A DNA stretch of 64,000 nucleotides from an uncultured Rikenellaceae bacterium (GCA_946486375.1 CAMLTW010000002.1:397196-461195), one strand, 5' to 3'. Positions 35,099-44,642 are shown, counted from the stretch's first letter. Numbers and translations: made by a program. The notes: generated by a model from the sequence alone, not told the origin.

Positions 35099-35554
35099 AT
35101 GATTCAAGTCAAGGTGTTTTTTCTTCCAAGTCTGTTCGAACATGCACGATAAAAAACAACAGTCGAAAGCTGCGCTGGTGCGATTCGTCTTCTGTCTCCG
35201 GATTTGCCGGACGGCAGGAATTCGCAAACGGGTATCCGATTCAGCCGATCGAAAGCAACATTTAACAATTTTAGCAATAATCGGCGACAAATGCAAACGG
35301 TACGGACAGCAAGGGATTTTTCGATTGCCTCCCGCAAACCGTTTGCGGTTGGAATGGTCATTGTTCCAGTTGGTTGTATGGTTGGGTTTGTTGCCCTCTG
35401 GCGTCGGTTTTCGTGTCCCGTCGAAAGCTTTTTTCCGGAAGATGGACGGGGATTTTCACCGGACGGCTTCACCCCGAAACCGGACGGTGAAAGAATTTGC
35501 GTATTTTTTGGAATATTTTTCTTTTTTTATTTTCTTTTTCTAAAAAGAATTTCT
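35099..35554. other. Intergenic region upstream of beta-helix gene and susC promoter
   Basis: About 450 bp between divergent genes. I see no gene and no clear TAnnTTTG for the leftward gene. The ORFs that cross it have no domain or signal features. Confidence 0.4.
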
Positions 35555-35562
35555 TAGATTTG
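35555..35562 (+). promoter_or_regulatory. -7 element of susC promoter
   Basis: TAGATTTG matches TAnnTTTG. Transcription should start near 35570, giving an unusually long leader of about 430 nt before susC. A -33 TTTG at the ideal spacing is absent, so control by an activator is possible. Confidence 0.55.
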
Positions 35563-35723
35563 TGACATACCCAGGACGCGATTTTTACGCCCAAACTTAA
35601 AAGACTGACGACTAAGATTTTTTAACATTTAAAAGCTTTTTTGAAATAATCCCAAACTACTGTTTTTCTTGCAAAACACAGCATAAAACAATAGAATAGC
35701 AAAGACAAAAGAAATAAAAGGAA

Positions 35724-35862
35724 GAAATCGGAGCCTTTCCTAATAAAGGATCATTTAAAAAGTTCTTCCCTCCTTCTTCTCTACGGCAATCGGCATCAAA
35801 GTCGGTTGCCGTTTTTTTGCTTCCGATTTCGAGCGACCATGCGTCGTTTTAAATGATCCTTT
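35724..35862 (+). promoter_or_regulatory. Structured susC leader: interlocking inverted repeats and terminator
   Basis: Three pairings are possible in the leader. A: GAAATCGGA (35724-35732) with TCCGATTTC (35822-35830). B: a 16-bp perfect pair (35745-35760 with 35847-35862). T: an intrinsic terminator with a 10-bp stem (35783-35792 with 35803-35812) followed by seven T (35812-35818). A and B cross each other, so they cannot form together except as a pseudoknot, and T lies inside both. Such mutually exclusive helices around a terminator are the layout of an attenuator or riboswitch. No known ligand family is recognised. Confidence 0.6.
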
Positions 35863-36000
35863 TTTCTTACAGAACAGGTTTTCGTTTTCCGAATGGGCCG
35901 GTAAGCCGGACGCATGACGGCTTTTTGAACTTCCTTCATTTCCTGCGCCTTTACGTATTCCCGGTTTCGTACCCACCCTAACTTTTAATAAATAAATGTT

Positions 36001-39000
36001 ATGAAACAAACCAAACCAAAGAAAAGAACAAAGGTTCTGGCGGTGCTGGGACTTTCGTTCATGTTGCTGTGGGCCGGGAATCCCGTTTCCGCCCAAACGC
36101 GGCCGATTACCGGAACCGTCAGGGACGCTCAGGGGCCGATGGCCGGGGTCACCGTGATGGTTCAGGGAACCACGACCGGGGTTTCCACCGACTCCGAAGG
36201 CCGGTATTCCGTCAAAGCTCCCGCGGGAAGCACGCTGGAATTTTCTTTCGTCGGATACACCGATGTGAAAATGGAGGTAGGAGACCGACAGACGATTGAC
36301 GTGGTGATGCGGGAAGCGGCGACCGATCTGGACGAAGTGGTTGTGGTCGGTTACGGTACCGTCCGCAAGCGCGACCTGACCGGAGCGATCCAGTCCGTCA
36401 AAAACGAAGACCTCGTGAAAACTCCCACCTCCAATGTGATGGAAGCCCTGGCGGGTCGGGTGGCGGGCCTGAGTATTTCGGTGAGCGACGGTCGAGCCAC
36501 TTCGGGGGTGAACATGACCTTGCGCGGCAGCCGTTCCCTCTCCGGCAGCAACACGCCCTATATCATCATCGACGGCGTGCCCGGACAGTACAACGATTTG
36601 AACCCGAACGACGTGGAATCGATCGAAGTGCTGAAAGACGCCTCCTCTACCGCCATCTACGGTTCGGCGGGGGCCAACGGGGTAATCATCATCACGACCA
36701 AAAGCGGGAATAAAAACGGAAAGGTGACCGTCAATTTCGACGCTTATCGCGGGGTGAACGGTTACTTGCAATTCCCGGAAGTGCGCACGGGTGAAGAATA
36801 TATCAAACTGCGGCGGGAAGCGCACCGGACGGCCGGCACCTGGAATCCCGGCGACTCGGATGCCATTCTGTTCTCGAACGCCGAATGGGAAGCCGTCCAG
36901 AACAACCAGTGGATCGACTGGCTGGATCTGGGCACACGCAACGGCGTTCTGCAGAATTATTCGATATCCGCTTCCGGGGGTACGGAAAAAACACGGGGCT
37001 ATCTTTCGTTGAGTTACTACGAAAGGGAAGGCTTTTTGCCGGGCGACGAGCTGACGCGTTACGGATTGAAAACGACCGTGGATCATCAGATACGTCCCTG
37101 GGCGAGCATCGGGGTCAATCTGGTCGCTTCCTACACGAAAAGCAGCGAACGCAACGGACGGTATTTTACCCGCGTGTTCACCACCTTGCCGTTGGGAACG
37201 CCTTTCCTGGAAGACGGAACCATCAACCCGTATCCTCTGGCCGGAAACACGGGGACGATCAGTCCCATCGCCGACCAGAATCCGGTGCAGTTCGTCAACG
37301 ACAGGCGGCAGCTGGCGTTCAATCCGACGGCTTACCTGGAAATCAAGCCCTTGAAAGGCCTTTCTTTCAAAACCATGCTCAGCGCTTATTTGTCTACTCC
37401 TCGTACGGGTACCTACAACGGACGCACTTCCATGTCGGGAACCACCCGGACATCCGCGGGCATAAACAGCAATAACATCTACAATTACAAGTGGGAAAAC
37501 ATCCTGAACTACAATTTCACCGTCAATCAGGATCACAATTTTGCGATTACGGGCGTTACCAGCTGGACGAAAGACCGGAAGGAGACTTACGGAATGACCG
37601 GATACAACATCGACTGGGACGGTTACACGTTTTACCGGTTGCAGAATTCGACGACCACCGACCGTTCGATCAATTCGAGTTACACCGAGCAGCAGTCTTT
37701 GGCCTTCATCGCCCGGATCAATTACAGCTACAAGGGGCGTTACCTGTTGTCCATCTCCAACCGGACCGAAGGAGCTTCCGTGCTGGCTTCCGGAAATCGC
37801 TGGGATAATTTCCCGGCCGTATCGGCAGCCTGGCGGATCAGCGATGAAGCGTTCCTGAAGGACTCCGGCATATACGACCTCAAACTGCGTGTCGGCTATG
37901 GGGTTACGGGCAATTCGGGCGCGAGCCCCTATTCGACCCAAAATATCGGAAGAATGGGAACCAACTTCGCTTTTCAGAACGATCCGGCTCCCTACTACGG
38001 ATTCGCCCAGAGCATTCCCAACGCGAACCTGGGGTGGGAGAAATCGTACGGTACCAACGTGGGCGTCGATCTGGGTCTGTTCAACAACCGTTTGTCCATG
38101 ACTCTGGACCTGTATCACGTCAAAACGAAAGACATCCTCTATAAGCGCACTCTGCCGGCATCGACCGGGGCGGCCGGAACGTCCAATCTGAAGATACTGG
38201 AGAATATTTGCGCCACCGTGAACCGGGGGCTGGACATCGTGATCAACAGCGTCAACATCCGGAAGAAGGATTTCGAGTGGACGACGGCGTTCACGTTCAA
38301 TACCAATCATGAAGAAATCACCGACTTCACCCAGGACGTTCCCGTTTCCGGTTCCAACAAAACCTGGTTGATCAAAGGCCATCCGATTCAGTCGCTCTAC
38401 GATTACAAATACGCGGGGATTTTCCAGACGGAAGAAGAGGCTCAGAAGTACAACCGTCACATGGGAGACGTAAAGATCGAAGAAGTGCCCGACGAAAACG
38501 GAAACGTCAACTATTCCTATGGCTCGGAAGACATGCAGGTATTGGGTCAGGTGGCGCCCAAGTGGACGGCCGGCTTGCAGAATACCCTCGTTTACAAGGG
38601 AATCGACCTCAGCTTCTTTCTGGATGCCCGTTGGGGCAACACGATCAACCACTGGGTGATGAGCTGGTACAACGGAAGCGGAAACGGGAACGGCCCCAAG
38701 ATGCTCGACTATTGGACGCCCGAGAATCCCGGAGGACGTTTTCCCCGTCCCAACACCGCTCACGGTACCACGATCGGGAACAATCCGACGGTGGGCACCA
38801 GCAGTCTGACGTATATCGACGGTTCCTACATCAAACTGCGGAACATTACGCTGGGGTACTCGCTGCCCGCCCGATGGCTGAAGAAGATTCCCCTCGAAAG
38901 ATTCCGGATCTATGCGACCGTATCGAATCCCTGGACGTGGACCAAGAGCAAGTATTTGAAGGACTGGGATCCCGAACGCGGCCACCGGCAGGACGAATGG

Positions 39001-39045
39001 CCCTTGTCCCGGCAGATGGTATTCGGTGTCAACATCACGTTTTAA
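36001..39045 (+). CDS. susC: SusC/RagA-type TonB-dependent transporter
   Basis: A 1014-residue outer-membrane transporter. A signal peptide (ending about residue 32) precedes the carboxypeptidase-like regulatory domain (residues 33-110, PITGTVRDAQGPMAGVTVMV). Then come the TonB box-like DLDEVVVVGYGTVRKRDLTG, the plug (LAGRVAGLSI ... IIIDGVPG ... LKDASSTAIYGSAGANGVI) and a 22-strand barrel ending in VFGVNITF. It imports glycans energised by TonB and pairs with the SusD-like lipoprotein 24 bp downstream. Expression depends on a long leader upstream. No ECF sigma/anti-sigma gene is adjacent. Confidence 0.95.
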   Translation: MKQTKPKKRTKVLAVLGLSFMLLWAGNPVSAQTRPITGTVRDAQGPMAGVTVMVQGTTTGVSTDSEGRYSVKAPAGSTLEFSFVGYTDVKMEVGDRQTIDVVMREAATDLDEVVVVGYGTVRKRDLTGAIQSVKNEDLVKTPTSNVMEALAGRVAGLSISVSDGRATSGVNMTLRGSRSLSGSNTPYIIIDGVPGQYNDLNPNDVESIEVLKDASSTAIYGSAGANGVIIITTKSGNKNGKVTVNFDAYRGVNGYLQFPEVRTGEEYIKLRREAHRTAGTWNPGDSDAILFSNAEWEAVQNNQWIDWLDLGTRNGVLQNYSISASGGTEKTRGYLSLSYYEREGFLPGDELTRYGLKTTVDHQIRPWASIGVNLVASYTKSSERNGRYFTRVFTTLPLGTPFLEDGTINPYPLAGNTGTISPIADQNPVQFVNDRRQLAFNPTAYLEIKPLKGLSFKTMLSAYLSTPRTGTYNGRTSMSGTTRTSAGINSNNIYNYKWENILNYNFTVNQDHNFAITGVTSWTKDRKETYGMTGYNIDWDGYTFYRLQNSTTTDRSINSSYTEQQSLAFIARINYSYKGRYLLSISNRTEGASVLASGNRWDNFPAVSAAWRISDEAFLKDSGIYDLKLRVGYGVTGNSGASPYSTQNIGRMGTNFAFQNDPAPYYGFAQSIPNANLGWEKSYGTNVGVDLGLFNNRLSMTLDLYHVKTKDILYKRTLPASTGAAGTSNLKILENICATVNRGLDIVINSVNIRKKDFEWTTAFTFNTNHEEITDFTQDVPVSGSNKTWLIKGHPIQSLYDYKYAGIFQTEEEAQKYNRHMGDVKIEEVPDENGNVNYSYGSEDMQVLGQVAPKWTAGLQNTLVYKGIDLSFFLDARWGNTINHWVMSWYNGSGNGNGPKMLDYWTPENPGGRFPRPNTAHGTTIGNNPTVGTSSLTYIDGSYIKLRNITLGYSLPARWLKKIPLERFRIYATVSNPWTWTKSKYLKDWDPERGHRQDEWPLSRQMVFGVNITF

Positions 39046-39069
39046 TGCATTGCTAACCTGGATTCAGAC

Positions 39070-40830
39070 ATGAAGAAAAAGATTTTTATGATTCCGCTGG
39101 CAGCGGTTCTGCTGGCAGGGGTTACCGGATGTTCGCTGGATGAGTTCAATCCGACGGGCGGCCCGACGATGGAAAACAAGGCTTCCACGCCGGAGGGATA
39201 CGAACAATTGATCAACGCCTGTTATTTCCCGTTGACCCGGCAATGGACGGGGGGCGGCGAAGACTGGGTGGTTTATCAGGCCGAGGCCGGAACCGATCTG
39301 TGGGTTTCCGCGCAGGGACGCTCTTTCATGCAGCACCTGTTCAATTACAATGACCTGAACGGCGCGTCTGCCAATCTGGAAGAGGGATGGGTGTCGAGCT
39401 ACGAAACCATCAACATGTGCAACGCAGCCATTTATTATGCCTCGAAACCCGACTTCGGCAGCGAAGAGGCGCGGAACGCGAAAGTGGCGGAAGCCCATTT
39501 CCTGCGTGCCTTTTTCAACTTCTTCGTGGTGGAATACTTCGGCGGAAAATATTTGCCGACGACGTTTACGACGGCTCCGATCACCGAAATACCCACATCG
39601 AGCGTGGATCAATTTTATGCGCTGATCTTTTCCGACCTGAAATTCGCCATGAAGCACCTTCCTCCGAAGCAGGCGCAGGTCGGGCGCGCGACGAAGGCCG
39701 CCGCCTGTCACCTGTATGCCAAGGCCTGCCTGCAATACGCGGCTTACGATTCGGCCACCGACAAAACGCAATTGTACACCGAAGCCAAAAATGCGGCGGC
39801 GGAAGTCATCGACAACCGGGCGGCGTACGGACTGGAACTGTATGCCGAACCTTCGCAGGTCTTCGATGTGAAAAACAACAAGAGCAACAAGGAGGCCGTC
39901 TGGGTGGCCACCCATTCGTCGGAGCCGGGATTGAACCCGCGGGGAACGTCTTTTTGGAACCGTGTCTACAAACAGTTCAGCGCCATGCGTCTGAACGGCA
40001 GCTGCGGAGTGGACTGGGCGCTGGATTCCGAATACGTCGGGGGCAATGCGCGGATCATGCCTACCCTGGCCCTGCTGGATATGTACGAAGACCCGGAAGA
40101 CACCCGCTACAGCGCCTTCTTCCGGGAGGCATACTATGCGACTTCCGATTATACCTGGTCGGCCGGCGACTGTAACCGTTACGGAAAAGACCCGGACGTG
40201 TTTTCCGGGAAGAAGACGATCTCCAAGCACGATACGGCGATGTGGTTCACGCGGGAAAGAGTGCCCGATGCCAAAGCGAGGGATTACGCCTGCTTCGGTC
40301 GCGACGACGTTTACAATGCGGACGGAACGGCGAACGAACTGACGATCCAGCAGGGCTATACGGCGCTGAAGAAATTCGAGGCGCCGGGATGGTACATCGG
40401 CGATCTGGGAAATTCCTATACCTATGCGGATCAGATCGTATTCCGTCTGGCCGACACCTACCTGCTGGCGGCCGAAGCCTGCTACCGTCTGGGCGGAGCC
40501 GAACTGGCGAACGCCGCTGACTACATCAACGTCGTGCGCAACCGTGCCTGCAAGAATCACGACGGCAGCATGGATATCGCATCGAGCGATGTGGACGTCG
40601 ATTTCATCCTGGCCGAGCGAGCCCGCGAGCTGTGCGGCGAGTATACCCGTTGGATCGACCTGAAAAGGATGGGAAAAGAGGTGATGGCCCGATACATCAA
40701 CAGCAATCCGGACATCAAGGCGGTAGGGAAATTCAACATCGACATCCATTACTGCTGGCCCGTGCCGGAAGGCGCAGAGATCAATTACGTGACGAATCCG
40801 GACGAGCTTCAAAATCCCGGATACCTGTAA
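39070..40830 (+). CDS. susD: SusD/RagB-type glycan-binding lipoprotein
   Basis: A 586-residue lipoprotein (signal with lipobox VTGC at about residue 19) of the SusD/RagB family. The helical TPR core and the C-terminal segment (FRLADTYLLAAEACYRLGGA and IDLKRMGKEVMARYI) are characteristic. It forms the lid of the SusC barrel and delivers oligosaccharides. Transcribed with susC and closed by a terminator. The bound glycan is unknown. Confidence 0.95.
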   Translation: MKKKIFMIPLAAVLLAGVTGCSLDEFNPTGGPTMENKASTPEGYEQLINACYFPLTRQWTGGGEDWVVYQAEAGTDLWVSAQGRSFMQHLFNYNDLNGASANLEEGWVSSYETINMCNAAIYYASKPDFGSEEARNAKVAEAHFLRAFFNFFVVEYFGGKYLPTTFTTAPITEIPTSSVDQFYALIFSDLKFAMKHLPPKQAQVGRATKAAACHLYAKACLQYAAYDSATDKTQLYTEAKNAAAEVIDNRAAYGLELYAEPSQVFDVKNNKSNKEAVWVATHSSEPGLNPRGTSFWNRVYKQFSAMRLNGSCGVDWALDSEYVGGNARIMPTLALLDMYEDPEDTRYSAFFREAYYATSDYTWSAGDCNRYGKDPDVFSGKKTISKHDTAMWFTRERVPDAKARDYACFGRDDVYNADGTANELTIQQGYTALKKFEAPGWYIGDLGNSYTYADQIVFRLADTYLLAAEACYRLGGAELANAADYINVVRNRACKNHDGSMDIASSDVDVDFILAERARELCGEYTRWIDLKRMGKEVMARYINSNPDIKAVGKFNIDIHYCWPVPEGAEINYVTNPDELQNPGYL

Positions 40831-40881
40831 AGCCTGCGGCTGAAGAACGATTCCGGCACTGTTCATTTCATGAAACGAAGG

Positions 40882-40915
40882 AGGAATGCAGGGCCTCGAG
40901 CCTTGCATTCCTTTT
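40882..40915 (+). terminator. Terminator after susCD
   Basis: A 13-bp stem with one G-T pair (40882-40894 with 40900-40912), a 5-base loop and TTTTAT. It ends the susCD transcript. Confidence 0.8.
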
Positions 40916-40940
40916 ATGCGGATATGTGGTTTGAAATGAT

Positions 40941-40948
40941 TAACTTTG
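40941..40948 (+). promoter_or_regulatory. -7 element for FGE-like/Asp-box gene
   Basis: TAACTTTG matches TAnnTTTG and lies after the susCD terminator, so the next gene is transcribed separately, with a leader of about 120 nt. Confidence 0.5.
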
Positions 40949-41077
40949 GGAATCGTCTCAAACAAGAAGACGATCGCCCTTCCGGTGAAAGCGAGAAGTT
41001 CGGCTTCACTTCTTCTTTTAAAAATGCATGAACAACGGACTCAACCCAACTTGAATATTTACTAAAAATTGGAAAAC

Positions 41078-43600
41078 ATGAATCGAATCCTTAAACATTC
41101 CGTTACGAAAGCGGTCGCGGCTCTGTGTGCGGCGATCCTGCTTCCTGCGGGTTCGGCTTTTTCCTCGTCTCCTGTGCCGGCGTCTTCTTCGCCGGCGGGG
41201 AACGAGATGTCGCAAAGAACGATCCGGTTTGCGCAAATTCCTGCCGGAACGTATAAAATGGGCGGCGGCACGGAAGAAATCGTGGCGGACGCCTTGCCGC
41301 GCCATGACGTGACCCTGTCCGAATCCTTCGAGATTTCGGTGGAACCGGTGTCTTATGAAGCCTTCCGAACCTTTTGCGAAAAGACAGGACGGGGGAATCC
41401 GGATGCCGAAAACGATCGGGGATACATCGTCGGCATCAGTTGGGAGGATGCCCGGGCTTTCTGCGATTGGCTGAATACGGCGGAGGGTGCGGCTTACCTC
41501 AAGGCTGCAGGGGCCGGGGAAGGGAATTTCATCTACCGGCTGCCCACGGAAGCGGAATGGGAATACTGCGCCCGGAACGCAAAGGCTTTCGGGGTAGACC
41601 GCATGTGCGACCTGTTGCTGCGCGAGTGGTGTCAGGATTGGTACGCTCCCTATACGGATCGTCCCGTGACCGACCCGCAGGGGCCGCCGGAAGGGATGTT
41701 CAAGGTGGTCCGCGGCGGCTATATGGATAATCCGTCCCGGTACAACGACTATCCGCTGGACTTGTGGCGCCGCGCTTCGCTTCCCCCCAACTTCCGGCAC
41801 GATCCGCGGGACAAATTCAACGATTTCGGGCGGCACAACGTCGGGTTCCGTCTGGTACGTTCCAAAACGCCGCTGACGGGCCGGGTTTCCCAGGAACAGG
41901 CCGCCGAGATCGCCGCCGACAAACCGCTGGTCACCCTGTTCGTCAAGCAGCAGAATAATCAGGGGAACACCCATGTCTCCGGTCAGGACTCGCGTCCCTA
42001 TTTCCGCAAACGTTATATCTTTACCGCTCCGCCGGACAACGCCACCCACGACGAGATCGTTTCCCTGGGGCTCGATCCGGTGCTCCGGAACCATCATCAT
42101 TCTCCCGGATTCACGGTTTGTCCGAACGGGGATTTGCTCGTGACCTATTATTCGTCCTATCATGAATACGATGCGGAAGTGGGACTGGTGAGCATGCGTC
42201 TGCGGTACGGAACCGAAGAATGGGATATGGCGGATATTTTCATCAACCCGGTAGGGCTGAACGACCATGCGCCGCTGATCGCGACCACGGAGGACGGCGC
42301 TATCCACCATTTCTGGGGATGGGAGCAATCGTCGCCTCATGCTTATCCGTTCCAGTATATCACCTCTTATGACAACGGTGCGACCTGGGGGCCCGTCCAG
42401 TTTCCTGTTTTTTCGAACAAGGCCGATCGTTTCGACCGCCAGCCCATCAACTCGGCTTTCCGGGCGAAAGACGGTTATTTCTATATGGCCAGCGACGGAA
42501 ACTGCGAAAAGGCGTCGTGTTCCGTTCTGTGGCGCACGAAGGATATGAAGGTCTGGGAGAATCCCAAAGGCCGTACGGGCGGTCGCCACACCACGGTGGT
42601 GGAGCTGAAGGACGGCAGCCTGCTGGGTTTGGGCGGTAAAAATTCCCAGATCAACGGCTACATGCCCCAATCGATTTCCAAAGACCACGGCGACACGTGG
42701 GAAATTTCCCAGTCGGTCTTTCCGGCCTATGCGGGCGGACAACGGCCTTCCGTTACCCGGCTGCAAAGCGGACTGTTGGTGATGTGCGGCGATTATATCG
42801 GCAGCCGGGGCGCCCGGCCTTATCCGGACGACGATCCGCGGAGCGGTATTTACGTGGCCTACTCCAGCGACGAGGGAGCGACCTGGACGTTCAAGACCCT
42901 GCCCGGCACCCAACCGAACAAGAGTCCCGACAGAAGCTACCACACCGTGGGGTACAGCGCCTGCCAGCAGTCCGAAGACGGTCTGATCCATCTGATCACT
43001 TCCCGGGTTCATCCCTGCGTTCATTACTGCTTCAACGAAGCCTGGCTGCTCGATCCCGATGCCAACGCAGGCCCGGCTACCAAATACGGCTGGCGCCCGG
43101 CTGTGGGTGACAATGCCACACTGATGAGCAGTACGGCTAAACGGATCGAGAAGGTGGAAACCTATCGGGAGAATTATCCTTCTTCGAGTCAGGTGCAATA
43201 CGAATATTCCGGCGGTACGGCGGACGACGGACGCTTTTTGCTGCACGGGCCGGAACGCTGGTATTATCCTTCCGGTGCGCTGATGATGGAATGCAACTAT
43301 GTGCTGGGCAAGCGGGCCGGCCGTTACGCGTATTATACGGAAGCCGGTGCGCGCATCTGGGAGTGGGACTACAAACCGGACGGCCTGGTCGTGTACCGGA
43401 CTTTCTACCCCGACGAACCGGACGGACGGCTGAAATCGGTGGCCGCATTCCGGAACAACATCGCCGAGGGGTGTGCGCAAACTTATTCCCGAACGGGCGC
43501 ACTGCTCAAGGAAACGTGGTATGAAAACGGGCATATCAGCCGGGTGACCAACCTGCGCACCGAAACGCCCGCGCGCATAGAGGAACTCTATGGGAAGTAA
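41078..43600 (+). CDS. FGE-like domain fused to sialidase-type Asp-box propeller
   Basis: An 840-residue secreted protein from ATG 41078 (MNRILKHSVTKAVAALCAAI); the in-frame TTG at 41069 is less likely. Residues about 40-260 are a formylglycine-generating-enzyme-type (SUMF1) domain (ISWEDARAFCDWLNTAEG, YRLPTEAEWEYCARN, VVRGGYMDNPSRYND, GFRLVRS). Residues about 300-670 form a BNR/Asp-box propeller with three Asp boxes (SYDNGATW, SKDHGDTW, SSDEGATW). The end (700-840) has MORN-like repeats (WYYPSGALMMECNYVLGKRA). The FGE domain may only bind carbohydrate rather than convert Cys. It sits downstream of susCD, so a surface glycan role is likely. Confidence 0.75.
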   Translation: MNRILKHSVTKAVAALCAAILLPAGSAFSSSPVPASSSPAGNEMSQRTIRFAQIPAGTYKMGGGTEEIVADALPRHDVTLSESFEISVEPVSYEAFRTFCEKTGRGNPDAENDRGYIVGISWEDARAFCDWLNTAEGAAYLKAAGAGEGNFIYRLPTEAEWEYCARNAKAFGVDRMCDLLLREWCQDWYAPYTDRPVTDPQGPPEGMFKVVRGGYMDNPSRYNDYPLDLWRRASLPPNFRHDPRDKFNDFGRHNVGFRLVRSKTPLTGRVSQEQAAEIAADKPLVTLFVKQQNNQGNTHVSGQDSRPYFRKRYIFTAPPDNATHDEIVSLGLDPVLRNHHHSPGFTVCPNGDLLVTYYSSYHEYDAEVGLVSMRLRYGTEEWDMADIFINPVGLNDHAPLIATTEDGAIHHFWGWEQSSPHAYPFQYITSYDNGATWGPVQFPVFSNKADRFDRQPINSAFRAKDGYFYMASDGNCEKASCSVLWRTKDMKVWENPKGRTGGRHTTVVELKDGSLLGLGGKNSQINGYMPQSISKDHGDTWEISQSVFPAYAGGQRPSVTRLQSGLLVMCGDYIGSRGARPYPDDDPRSGIYVAYSSDEGATWTFKTLPGTQPNKSPDRSYHTVGYSACQQSEDGLIHLITSRVHPCVHYCFNEAWLLDPDANAGPATKYGWRPAVGDNATLMSSTAKRIEKVETYRENYPSSSQVQYEYSGGTADDGRFLLHGPERWYYPSGALMMECNYVLGKRAGRYAYYTEAGARIWEWDYKPDGLVVYRTFYPDEPDGRLKSVAAFRNNIAEGCAQTYSRTGALLKETWYENGHISRVTNLRTETPARIEELYGK

Positions 43601-43710
43601 ATATTGACCGGCGGTTTTCCCCCTGTCGGTCGGCAAGGCTTTTACCTGCCCGCTTTTTCCGGGCTTCGGCCGGGGAGAAATACCCTTGCAGTTGTGTTTG
43701 AATGCATGTT

Positions 43711-43744
43711 AAGGCGGATTCGTATTTTCGAATCCGCCTTTTTG
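43711..43744 (+). terminator. Terminator after FGE-like/Asp-box gene
   Basis: A 12-bp perfect stem (43711-43722 with 43729-43740) followed by TTTT. It separates the gene from the zeta-toxin-like gene. Confidence 0.8.
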
Positions 43745-43855
43745 TGTCGGGCCGGTTCCGGAAAGGACTGGATGTTTGTCGTGTTTGCTGTGTTCCTTTT
43801 CGGGGAAGAAATGCGGGGCGTTTTAGAAATGGTTTCAATTTTGCCCGAAAAGAGT

Positions 43856-43863
43856 TATATTTG
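43856..43863 (+). promoter_or_regulatory. -7 element for zeta-toxin-like gene
   Basis: TATATTTG matches TAnnTTTG. Transcription would start about 7 nt before ATG 43877, so the mRNA is nearly leaderless. Confidence 0.5.
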
Positions 43864-43876
43864 TAATAGGAAGGGC

Positions 43877-44458
43877 ATGTCCATGAAAAAACTATATATC
43901 ATCGCCGGCTGCAACGGAGCGGGCAAGACCACGGCATCTTACACGGTTCTTCCGGAGATGCTCGACTGCCACGAGTTCGTCAACGCCGACGAGATCGCGC
44001 GCGGGCTTTCGCCGTTCAATCCCAAAAGCATGTCCATCGATGCGGGACGGCTCATGCTGATCCGCATCAAGACCCTGCTGAACGATGGTGCGGATTTTGC
44101 TTTTGAGACTACGCTGGCCACCAAATATTACGTGAACCTCGTCAGACAGGCGCAGGAGAAGGGATATTACGTCACGTTGGTTTATTTCTGGCTGAGAAGT
44201 CCTGAAATGGCCGTAGAACGGGTCAGAACGCGGGTCGAGGCAGGCGGACATGGCGTCGGAGAACCGGAAATCAGACGGCGTTACGCCAAGGGAATCAAAA
44301 ATTTGTTCGATCTTTATATGCCCGTTTGCGATTATTGGATTATCTTTGACAGCTCGAACCTGCAAATCGACATGGTGGCCAAAGGGGCGAAAGATGAAAC
44401 AAAAACGATTGTCAACCCGTTAATATACAAAACGATCAAGGAATATGAACGAGGCTGA
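43877..44458 (+). CDS. Zeta-toxin-like P-loop kinase
   Basis: A 193-residue kinase of the zeta-toxin superfamily, starting at ATG 43877; a second ATG, at 43883, is two codons on. Walker A is GCNGAGKTT (residues about 10-18), the substrate loop is FVNADEIARGLSPFNP, and the conserved FETTLATKYYV follows; a later RVRTRVEAGGHGV segment holds Arg residues for phosphate transfer. Zeta toxins phosphorylate UDP-GlcNAc or related sugars. The next gene, a 56-residue protein, overlaps its stop by 14 bp. The frame extends upstream but the promoter and ATG fix the start. Confidence 0.85.
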   Translation: MSMKKLYIIAGCNGAGKTTASYTVLPEMLDCHEFVNADEIARGLSPFNPKSMSIDAGRLMLIRIKTLLNDGADFAFETTLATKYYVNLVRQAQEKGYYVTLVYFWLRSPEMAVERVRTRVEAGGHGVGEPEIRRRYAKGIKNLFDLYMPVCDYWIIFDSSNLQIDMVAKGAKDETKTIVNPLIYKTIKEYERG

Positions 44459-44615
44459 AATCCAGGAGATGGAAAACAAGATACTCAAGGGGCTTTCCCT
44501 TGCGTGCAAGCGTCTCCTGAAACAGAAACGGAAAGAGAACGGTATCTTGGTCATTACGGACAAAGACGGAAATATCGTTCATGTAAAGGCCCGGGATCTG
44601 AATCTGAAAGGGTGA
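44445..44615 (+). CDS. 56-residue partner gene of zeta-like kinase
   Basis: ATG 44445 to TGA 44613-44615 encodes 56 residues (MNEAEIQEMENKILKGLSLA ...). It overlaps the kinase gene by 14 bp, so it is translationally coupled and probably acts with it. It has a charged helix followed by short strands (GILVITDKDGNIVHVKARDL). It is shorter than a classical epsilon antitoxin and is not like it in sequence. An antitoxin role is inference. A strong terminator follows. Confidence 0.6.
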   Translation: MNEAEIQEMENKILKGLSLACKRLLKQKRKENGILVITDKDGNIVHVKARDLNLKG

Positions 44616-44642
44616 TGAGGGTCTTCGGACGTAGGCTCAAGG

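Noticed and set aside
35745..35862. 118-bp segment with 16-bp terminal inverted repeats as a MITE
   Set aside because: No target-site duplication is visible at the ends and a terminator lies inside; a regulatory leader explains it better.
35755..38985. 1076-codon leftward frame over susC
   Set aside because: Antisense shadow; SusC motifs are unambiguous on the other strand.
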